A stretch of DNA of 47,951 bases. Origin: a virus. Positions 40,791 to 47,951 of the stretch are shown piece by piece; position 1 is the first letter of the stretch, and every line of letters starts with the position of its first letter. Below the pieces are notes generated by a model. It searched no databases and had not been told where the DNA came from. It was given only the letters and a program-made list of their open reading frames with translations. Position numbers and translations under genes: made by a program. Location of the stretch: positions 1 through 47,951 of the IMG/VR virus record IMGVR_UViG_3300025141_011824; one strand, given 5' to 3'.

Positions 40791-42170
40791 GTGCCATCAG
40801 GTTTTCAAAAATCACCCCAATTAGGAAGATATATTGATCCAAATTACACTTCGATGGAAAGCCTCGTCAACGACGCTGCCCTCGCCAATATGGAAACAGA
40901 CATTCTCTCTAATACAGGGCAGTTTAGAGCAAGGGTGTTGTATGCGTGGGAAGAAGAGGTTGAGGGAGACAGTGATTCATTTTGGGCAAACATCACCCGA
41001 GAGGCAACAAAAAGGATTGTAAAAGTAAAAGCAAGAATTCTAATGGACGACAGTCCAGTTCACCACTTTACACTTCCACAACCAAGGGTGTTGCCACTAC
41101 CAAATACCGAAGACCCAAACAACACCAGAGGCGTTGATTGGCCTGCTATCAACCAACACCCAACATACGTAGCAAAACATCTTGGTTTGCCTCTTCCAAA
41201 CCCAGGCGATATCATTTATGTAGGATATTCTAGCACGGGTAACGGAGGTCCCGATGGCGTCGGGACAGATCCAATCTATGTTTCCCCAGTAGAGAGCCAA
41301 GGCGTTGCAAACTTAGGGGAGATGATGGGTGGAGAAGGAGGAAGTCCTTTCGTTGCGTTTAATGGTGCCACAACCGCCTTCCTCGGCGCTCTAGGCGGGC
41401 CAGCCTTTGATCCTTCTAAAGGTACCATAGTTGAGACAGTCAAGGCAGAACCTTATAAGGAGAATAGGGTTAGACTCTTTAGTTTTGGAAAAATGCAACC
41501 TAATAGCCCACTGCTTGTTGATGTCCCGGTCGCTTATGAGTCACGACGAGGAACGATGAAGGGCAAACTTCACGTATTAGCCGCAGCCCGCTTCAATGCG
41601 ATGAACGAGGCTTTCATGAGAGAGACGAAGACGAAGCGTGGATTCAAAGTTTTATCGGGCACACGACCACAGTGGCCATTTCCAGGTGCAACTATCCAAG
41701 ACTACTACAAGGCAATCATCAAGAAGTATAGAAGCGACTACCCAGGAAAGCCAGATAGTTATGTTTTTGCAAAAGGGAGTGCCCTCAAGGCATACAACTC
41801 TCCTCATCAAACTGGATTAGCTATGGATTTGTATTATGTAGAGGGGAAAAGGAAAATGACGGCATCAAGCTCAACCAGGGCTCAACAAGCAGAAATGAAG
41901 GCTTTCAAGTGGCTTAAGGGCAACGCCCATCGTTTTGGAATGTCCCCACTGAAAAGCCCCTTCGAACCGTGGCACTGGGAAGTTCTAATCCCACGAGCTA
42001 GTTGGGCCACGGGTGAAGAGTTTACGAAAGATTATTATGTCAGGGTAGTAGAAACAAGTATCACTCCTTATCCTGAAGACGTCATCGATAACAAAAAAAG
42101 GAAACACACCGTTCAGGGAAAGAAGCTGGCAACCAACAATAAAGTCTTCGCATACGTAGGGTTCGCATAA
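40791..42170 (+). CDS. Tail/baseplate protein with a VanY-type carboxypeptidase domain
   Basis: 459 residues with a GTG start after GGGGAG. The C-terminal domain is an LAS-type D-Ala-D-Ala carboxypeptidase: S337-P-H339 then D346 in NSPHQTGLAMDLYY, and FEPWHWEV with E392 and H395; H339, D346 and H395 bind zinc. An N-terminal part (RARVLYAWEEE, NPGDIIYVGYSS) may be an OB-like baseplate hub fold. It would cut peptidoglycan cross-bridge peptides during DNA entry, replacing the lysozyme domain of T4 gp5. It opens the tail gene set. Confidence 0.8.
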   Translation: MPSGFQKSPQLGRYIDPNYTSMESLVNDAALANMETDILSNTGQFRARVLYAWEEEVEGDSDSFWANITREATKRIVKVKARILMDDSPVHHFTLPQPRVLPLPNTEDPNNTRGVDWPAINQHPTYVAKHLGLPLPNPGDIIYVGYSSTGNGGPDGVGTDPIYVSPVESQGVANLGEMMGGEGGSPFVAFNGATTAFLGALGGPAFDPSKGTIVETVKAEPYKENRVRLFSFGKMQPNSPLLVDVPVAYESRRGTMKGKLHVLAAARFNAMNEAFMRETKTKRGFKVLSGTRPQWPFPGATIQDYYKAIIKKYRSDYPGKPDSYVFAKGSALKAYNSPHQTGLAMDLYYVEGKRKMTASSSTRAQQAEMKAFKWLKGNAHRFGMSPLKSPFEPWHWEVLIPRASWATGEEFTKDYYVRVVETSITPYPEDVIDNKKRKHTVQGKKLATNNKVFAYVGFA

Positions 42171-43084
42171 TGGGCGGCAGTAATCAAAATAAAAATATAA
42201 AGCAAGACGACACAACAACACGAGTCCTGAACAACTCAGACCAAGCTGCCGTAAAGACTCAGGGAGTTTTCAACTCTCCAATTGTTGAGGCAAACCCGAA
42301 ATATATCGAAGCACCCGGTGATGTTGTACACGCCAACAAACACAACGCTTGGATTGTTTTAGGAAGAGACAGAAATGCAACATTGGCGAGTGGCAAGGGC
42401 GGAAGAGGCGATTCTCAAACTGGCGCAATTGATCTCGTGGTTGGTCGAATGGCTTCTAATCCAGATAGCGAGAAATATGTAGATCCTAATTTCCAGGTGG
42501 ATTCTGCCCGAGTGTACATAAGTCAGAAAGCTGACATTGATAAATACTTAAATCTGTCTGACGGAACGGTAGGAAATTCAAAAGATAAATCAGCCATCGG
42601 AATAAAAGCCGATGCAGTAAGGATCGTGGGAAGAGAAGGTGTCAAGATTGTCACAACCACCGATAAATTCAACTCTCAGGAAGGAGAATTGGTCAGCTAT
42701 GCGCCAATCAATTTGATAGCCGGAAATAATGACAGTGGCTTACAACCCCTCGTAAAAGGTGAAAATCTTATAAAAGCCCTCTCAGAAATATACAGCAGGA
42801 TAGATGAGTTGGCCACCGCAGTCAGCGAAATACAAGAAGCTCAGCAAGACTATAACACAACTTTGGCAAATCATAGCCACAGAGTTGTCACTGGTTGGTC
42901 TGCCGGGACGGCATTCCCAAGCACATCGCTCGCAATAGATTTAGCCTCCTACTCCGCCTCCACCGCCATCACGGCAATTGATTTGAGTTTAATTAGTACT
43001 AATATTGGAATAAATAAAGCAAAAGCAATAGAAGTTAGAGATCCAAAAACATATATAAACAGTCAGTGGAATAGCACAAATTAG
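42170..43084 (+). CDS. Baseplate or tail structural protein
   Basis: 304 residues in a TAATG overlap. AWIVLGRDRNATLASGKGGRG, followed by GAIDLVVGRMAS and DSARVYISQKADID, is a pattern I associate with baseplate proteins of marine myoviruses. The rest has many short strands, with a helical segment (NLIKALSEIYSRIDELATAVS) and NHSHRVVTG near the end. It is likely a structural partner of the peptidase protein, but the fold is not identified. Confidence 0.55.
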   Translation: MGGSNQNKNIKQDDTTTRVLNNSDQAAVKTQGVFNSPIVEANPKYIEAPGDVVHANKHNAWIVLGRDRNATLASGKGGRGDSQTGAIDLVVGRMASNPDSEKYVDPNFQVDSARVYISQKADIDKYLNLSDGTVGNSKDKSAIGIKADAVRIVGREGVKIVTTTDKFNSQEGELVSYAPINLIAGNNDSGLQPLVKGENLIKALSEIYSRIDELATAVSEIQEAQQDYNTTLANHSHRVVTGWSAGTAFPSTSLAIDLASYSASTAITAIDLSLISTNIGINKAKAIEVRDPKTYINSQWNSTN

Positions 43085-43093
43085 GAACACACA

Positions 43094-46000
43094 ATGGCAA
43101 CAGATTGGACAAAAAAAGAACTCAACAGACCTTTTAGAGAGGGTGAAGGCAGCTATGCCGTTGTAGTTCCTTCAAACAATGTAAAAAATGCCCTAGATAA
43201 AGGCGCAGCCGTAATTGGATTTCATTATGGTCGCAGAATATCCGATAATGTTACAGAGTTAACTAACAAGCAAATCCAAGAGCTTTTAAATGACAAAACG
43301 GGTTTTGAACTGGAGGTTGATGGTGACATCGGCCCAAAGACCAAAGAAGCCATTAAAGTATTTCAGAAGAACAATGGCCTAACAGTGGATGGGGTCGCAG
43401 GACGAATGACCAATGCAGCCCTCCAAGGTATATTCATAACCGGCCCTCACATTTCTAAGCGCCCTGGTAATAACACACGCACTTATTTTGTCAGAGTAGT
43501 CTCATCTGATTTTGAAAAGCTTCCTTCCGTAGACACGCCAACTCAACGCAACCTTACTAACGGAACTTTTGAGGGAAAACTCGGAGTAGCCACTCAGGGT
43601 GCTTTTGAACCTGAAAATATTGTTACATGGAAAAATGCCTCGCAGGTTATTCAAGACTTGAAAAAGGCAGCATATAATCTTGAATTACTACAAGAAAAGA
43701 TTGAAGAATCAGACTATGATTATGTTGGTGGAGAAGGATATGGAATACTGAATTTAAAGAAAATAGGGGATAGGCTATTAGATCTTGGAGATTTGTTAGA
43801 AGAGTTTTTTAAGAATAATAAAACTGGAAATGACCCAATAACGATGCAGTTCTGGGTGGGCAGTTGGTTTACTGGATTCTTGCGAATGTACAGCGGCCCT
43901 GCGAAGAAGGACTTACCTGAAGGTCAATTCCCAAAGTGGCTTTGGATTGGGTTCGATTCAAATTTGGGAACAAACGAGAATATAGAAGGACTGGGGTTTA
44001 TAAACACGCCGCTGTTCAAAGACCCAAGAATCACAACACTCCTGATAAATATTCAAAAATTCAATGCCGAACCCGGTATGACTCCACCTCCAGGCGACCC
44101 AACTTGTTACCGAGGAACAGTAGATATAGAAGCGGCAGCAGATGAAGCAAAGTCTAGCTTAACGCTGCAAGATTTGATTGATAAATATATCTTTTCCACA
44201 CCAAGCTTAGACCCAACTCGGGCTATAGAAGAAGCCTTGCAAACCGCAGAAGGATCCGAAAAACTGGCAAAGAAGCTGGCAAACAAACCCCCATTCCCAA
44301 AAACTGCGGAGGAGATAGCCCAAGAAAAGACTTTTTTTGGAAACCCAACTCTTAAAGAAGTTCTGAGAAACAAAAATAAAAAATCTTCAAGTTACGCTGG
44401 CGACGCAGTATTCCAAGCATTACCTAAAGACCCAAGTAGAATCAGAAGCGTAGACGACGCTTACGCTTACGTTCTCAATCGAATAGGACTACCCCAATTA
44501 GCAGCAGAGGTTCTAAGGTGCTTGAGGTTAGACATATCAGTAGAAGACGTCCTCGACGCAACTTGCAACTCTATGCTTCAAGCAATCGGTCAAAACCCGA
44601 GCCAAATAGAAAAAGCTTTTCAGATAATGGAAAGAGAAATTGATCTTTTCGGGATTGAAGGGTTAGAAATAAAGGGACAAGTCTTAATCGAAGAATTAAA
44701 ACAGACAATGTTTGAACTCTCTTCCCAGGGCGTAAAAGATCCATTTTACCAAACCCTTATAGAAAGAGAGATATTTAGCTCTCCAAGTGGAAAGAGATTC
44801 TTGTGTGAGGTTATTGTTGGGTCTCTATATCAAGTCGGAAAGGCAATAAAAAACTTTGGAGAAGTAGAACTATCTTCTCCATATGATCCACCAGAGACCC
44901 CACAGACTCCAGTAATTGAAAATTGCCCTTTATCTTTTGAACTACCAGATACAATCGCTCCATTACTTTCAAAGGGCAAGAAATCTTTAGCGCAAAAATT
45001 TGAAGAACAGCTTCTGCAAATCCTTGATGCTGTGATTGTATACCCGCTACGTGAAGGGTTGGCGGCTCTGACCGACGCATGTCAACCACAAGACGTCGGA
45101 GTCGAGCTACCACCAGACATTGTAAATGACAATCTTACGAACTTTGTAGGCCCTGATGCCAACGCAGAGGACCTTTTGATGGCCACAGCGGCCTTGTTAA
45201 GCCCTTACGAGCTTTGTTCTCTACTAGAGGGTGAACCATCAGGGGAAGTTCTCTTTGAAGTTCAAGCACTTATAAAAAGAGACTTCCAAGCCCTGGCCGA
45301 AAAGCTAGACAATTTTGCCAAGATAGAAGCTTTTTTTGAAACAGTTGGTAGGATAATCAATATTGACTTCTGTGATGAATTAGCAGTACAAGGGCCAACA
45401 CCAGTGCCAGGAGGCGTGTGTTTCGAAGGACCTGCCCCACGAGAGTTGGCCTTAGCAGATGCCCTCGCCAACAAAGGTCTGAATGAGGCAGAGATTGCTC
45501 AACAATTAGAGTTGAACCGACAGATCAAAAAAGATATTATTGGTGATTTAGCAAGGAGCATTCTCGACCCAGAAGTAAAGTTTAATTTTGATATCAATTC
45601 GCAATTAGGACAAGACTCCTCACTGTTGGACAAAATTTCTAACGGGGTCGGTGGTGTGTTCAATGGAGTAGAGACATCATTCACAGTAGACTCTTCTACC
45701 TTCGTTCCCTCGGTAGCAAATGTTTTTGATAAGTATAATCCCATAGAACCAGGCGAACCTGTATCTGGGGAGATAATGTTGAAGGATATTTTAGTAAGCG
45801 GAGAGAATTTTACACATTTAGACCCAGCAACGAAGCATAGATTTATTATTCCGCAACAAGGGTTGCAATTTACAGAGGCCGTCCAAGACGCCGCCCCAGC
45901 ATCTCAGGAGTTGGGTGGAATTTCAAACACTTTTGTATTGAAAAGAGGCGATAATGGAGAATATTTATTTGCCATTTATAATAATGAATCTGGCACCACA

Positions 46001-47951
46001 GAGTTCTTTACAAGCTTCTCTGATGACAGCTTTGAAATACCAAACAAATATAAAATACCAGCTAACCTACAATTCAACGACATTCCAGAGGACATCCAAG
46101 TATTAGGAAAACTCTTCAGTGATAGAATCCAAGGAGATTTGAAGGTATCAGAAATAATAGACACAAGTATAGGGTTACAAGGACAACAAATAAATTCACT
46201 AATCAACAGCCCTACAATTTCATACCTACTGTTCGATGAGAACTCGCCTTCCATCGCAGAGATGATATACGATGAAACAATGCTGGACTTAATTAAGGAA
46301 CCACTCGGAGAAACATCCGAATCAGAGCTTTTAGAAATTGCAACATTTGAAGATGTAGACGCCGTCCAAAGTCCAAGTATTTACGATCTAACGGAAATCA
46401 AGAGAGAATCAGCAAAAGTATTTGTTGAGAATCTCGGTAAAGAAGATTTGAGAGGCGAGGGTGAGTTCAAGGCGTTTGACTCCACCATGTTTGAATCTAC
46501 CACACAAGCGATGGTAAAGTTATATATCGCAGAGAATATGATGAAAGCAATGTTCGCATTGTCTAAATTTAGAGTAGACGAGAGCTTCTCAGACATCTTG
46601 ATGAGCAGATACATACTCAATGATATAAATAAAGAAAGCCCCGAACTTAGTGGGGCAATTGCTAAACTTGCGGAAGAGCAAGAAGTGACAGTGGAGGAAA
46701 AGCTCCTTGAAATGCTCAACCTCGCAGTAGAAGACGAGACAACGCAGGAAGGCATGGATGCTATCATACGCTCTGCCCTCCCCGCAGCAGACCCAAAAAC
46801 TTTTATTGAACTCTTGCCCACCTATGACGTCGCCACGCTCAAAAACGCCGCATCTGCAATTACAGATTCCCTTCAATACACTCGTGAGATTCCAATTGAG
46901 GATGACAGATTTGTCATGGAGACTTATGTAAAATTAGATTTAAAATCACCGGACAAATTTCAACAGCAAAACATGCCCTCCACAGCAGGAAACGCACAAA
47001 AACAAGCATATAGTTTGTTTTCGGACGTTTTATATGCCCCTTGGGACTGGGCAGAAGTAGATGACCCCATCACGACTGCTGGTGGATTTGGGTACAAGGG
47101 AAAATTACCAGATAAAGAAGTGTTTTCATTTCACGCCCTTAAAAAGTTTTTAGAAACAGCCGCCGCCCAGGCAGATGTAAGCCTCACGGAAGAGTTGGAA
47201 GCCACGTGGGTTGAGGAAACACTTCCCGGTTGGGTAGGAGAGCTTGAATTTAAGATTGTCGGCTGGAAAGGCGGTGCTAACTCCTCCTCGGGTAAGTTAA
47301 ACCTAAAAAACTCAAACATTCAGAAGAACTGGTACCAAAGTATTGGTTCCTCCCAATGGCTCGTCAACCCAGATCGACCGGACTCATACAACGCCATCAT
47401 TGACACACTTCCAGATGATGAAACAGAGTTTGATTACACCGGATACGATAATAGTCACACGCTGGACATAACTTACAGTATGTTGGGGATCCCAGGCTTG
47501 ACTTCTTTTGACTCCGTAGCAGAGTTGAACAGTCAAAGCACTGATGTTCAGTATGTGATAGAAGAAAAGGAAATAACAGTCCCAAAATATTTCAAGAAGC
47601 TCTTCCCCGGCGATGATACTAGCGAGAACTTCCCTAGCTGGGATGCCTATGGTTACGAAACCTTCAACGTTGCAGTTGTAAAGAGACTAACACGGGTATC
47701 ATCCCAGTCTGCCGTCGCACAAGCGGTGGAGACCGATTGGTCCCAAGTATCAACAATATCAGATGAAGAAAAAAGATCGCTGATAGTGTTGGATATCCTG
47801 AAGCATCAGCCATATACAGACATTTTTGACAATATCAAGTTTGGTTTAAGGCTTTCATATGTCGCAAAGGGAGAAGACCCACAGAGTCAATTTTGGAATA
47901 TTATAACCAACCCGCAGACAACAGACACGCAAAAGAAAGAAGATATAAAAA
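43094..47951 (+). CDS. Very large tail/virion protein with a peptidoglycan-binding N-terminus, 5' part
   Basis: Open for 1619 residues and still open at the right edge; I checked the frame at several points with no stop. The start ATG follows the previous stop by 9 bases with AGGA in between. Residues about 58-111 (LTNKQIQELLNDKTG, DGDIGPKTKEAIKVFQ, VDGVAGRMTNAALQ) are a PG_binding_1 repeat. The remainder is a long, Gln/Glu-rich mixture of helices and strands without a known motif and could be a tape-measure-like or baseplate giant. Translation coupling with the peptidase genes suggests a shared role at cell-wall entry. Confidence 0.75.
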   Translation, partial: MATDWTKKELNRPFREGEGSYAVVVPSNNVKNALDKGAAVIGFHYGRRISDNVTELTNKQIQELLNDKTGFELEVDGDIGPKTKEAIKVFQKNNGLTVDGVAGRMTNAALQGIFITGPHISKRPGNNTRTYFVRVVSSDFEKLPSVDTPTQRNLTNGTFEGKLGVATQGAFEPENIVTWKNASQVIQDLKKAAYNLELLQEKIEESDYDYVGGEGYGILNLKKIGDRLLDLGDLLEEFFKNNKTGNDPITMQFWVGSWFTGFLRMYSGPAKKDLPEGQFPKWLWIGFDSNLGTNENIEGLGFINTPLFKDPRITTLLINIQKFNAEPGMTPPPGDPTCYRGTVDIEAAADEAKSSLTLQDLIDKYIFSTPSLDPTRAIEEALQTAEGSEKLAKKLANKPPFPKTAEEIAQEKTFFGNPTLKEVLRNKNKKSSSYAGDAVFQALPKDPSRIRSVDDAYAYVLNRIGLPQLAAEVLRCLRLDISVEDVLDATCNSMLQAIGQNPSQIEKAFQIMEREIDLFGIEGLEIKGQVLIEELKQTMFELSSQGVKDPFYQTLIEREIFSSPSGKRFLCEVIVGSLYQVGKAIKNFGEVELSSPYDPPETPQTPVIENCPLSFELPDTIAPLLSKGKKSLAQKFEEQLLQILDAVIVYPLREGLAALTDACQPQDVGVELPPDIVNDNLTNFVGPDANAEDLLMATAALLSPYELCSLLEGEPSGEVLFEVQALIKRDFQALAEKLDNFAKIEAFFETVGRIINIDFCDELAVQGPTPVPGGVCFEGPAPRELALADALANKGLNEAEIAQQLELNRQIKKDIIGDLARSILDPEVKFNFDINSQLGQDSSLLDKISNGVGGVFNGVETSFTVDSSTFVPSVANVFDKYNPIEPGEPVSGEIMLKDILVSGENFTHLDPATKHRFIIPQQGLQFTEAVQDAAPASQELGGISNTFVLKRGDNGEYLFAIYNNESGTTEFFTSFSDDSFEIPNKYKIPANLQFNDIPEDIQVLGKLFSDRIQGDLKVSEIIDTSIGLQGQQINSLINSPTISYLLFDENSPSIAEMIYDETMLDLIKEPLGETSESELLEIATFEDVDAVQSPSIYDLTEIKRESAKVFVENLGKEDLRGEGEFKAFDSTMFESTTQAMVKLYIAENMMKAMFALSKFRVDESFSDILMSRYILNDINKESPELSGAIAKLAEEQEVTVEEKLLEMLNLAVEDETTQEGMDAIIRSALPAADPKTFIELLPTYDVATLKNAASAITDSLQYTREIPIEDDRFVMETYVKLDLKSPDKFQQQNMPSTAGNAQKQAYSLFSDVLYAPWDWAEVDDPITTAGGFGYKGKLPDKEVFSFHALKKFLETAAAQADVSLTEELEATWVEETLPGWVGELEFKIVGWKGGANSSSGKLNLKNSNIQKNWYQSIGSSQWLVNPDRPDSYNAIIDTLPDDETEFDYTGYDNSHTLDITYSMLGIPGLTSFDSVAELNSQSTDVQYVIEEKEITVPKYFKKLFPGDDTSENFPSWDAYGYETFNVAVVKRLTRVSSQSAVAQAVETDWSQVSTISDEEKRSLIVLDILKHQPYTDIFDNIKFGLRLSYVAKGEDPQSQFWNIITNPQTTDTQKKEDIK

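Noticed and set aside
46624-46631. TATAAATA, the T4 late-promoter sequence
   Set aside because: It lies inside the large open reading frame, far from any start; the match is probably chance in AT-rich coding DNA.
46638-46656. GCCCC/GGGGC hairpin
   Set aside because: Inside coding sequence and without a following T run, so not a terminator.

Overview
The window is a piece of a large tailed double-stranded DNA phage genome of the T4-like superfamily. The evidence is a gp55-type late sigma factor (39789-40475), a PIN-PhoH ATPase, a phage ClpP protease, a deoxynucleoside kinase, a free-standing HNH endonuclease, tRNA genes inside an early-type operon, and tail/baseplate-like genes at the right end. 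Coding is very dense, with ATGA, TAATG, GTGA and TTGA overlaps nearly everywhere. The tRNA genes encode their own CCA ends, and two promoters match bacterial sigma-70 consensus, so the host is a bacterium. A marine host is only an inference.

Layout. (1) 1-5993, plus strand: the end of an adenylosuccinate synthetase family gene (PurA or phage PurZ), then a group that looks virion-associated: an HExxH protein with an acidic tail, a Lys/Thr/Ala-rich basic protein, a ligase-nucleotidylyltransferase fusion, an acidic protein and a beta-helix protein. (2) 5990-12288, minus strand: an early-type block of small genes (HNH nuclease, dNMP-type kinase, ClpP, an HxGH nucleotidylyltransferase, an Nmad1/DUF1599-like protein) with tRNA-Thr(UGU), tRNA-Arg(UCU) and tRNA-Asn(GUU), two TTGACA-17-TATAAT/TATACT promoters, and a trypsin-like lipoprotein with its own terminator. 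(3) 12384-16097, plus strand: a small exported protein, PhoH, a second HExxH metallopeptidase and a Cas4/RecB-like nuclease. (4) 16106-38974, plus strand: about 23 kb and 28 genes for making and transferring nucleotide sugars. (5) 38990-47951, plus strand: a zinc ribbon protein, the gp55-like sigma factor and tail genes, including a VanY-type peptidase protein and a very large protein that runs off the right edge.

How the genes fit together. The sugar island holds at least five glycosyltransferase genes (GT4, GT4+GT2, GT-D-like, GT11, GT-B-like), a WecB epimerase, several GDP-sugar-type SDR enzymes (GDP-fucose synthase, GDP-mannose 3,5-epimerase-like, RmlB-like), a ColD-like 3-dehydratase with His in place of the catalytic Lys, and a split HldE-type kinase plus nucleotidylyltransferase. 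It also has decorating enzymes that are rare in phages: a two-subunit thiamine-diphosphate E1 alpha/beta pair, a B12-binding radical SAM enzyme and a 2OG-Fe(II) oxygenase, all next to ColD. My main hypothesis is that this sub-operon makes an unusual branched or methylated dideoxy sugar. The product could decorate the virion, the phage DNA or the host envelope. The sequence does not say which.
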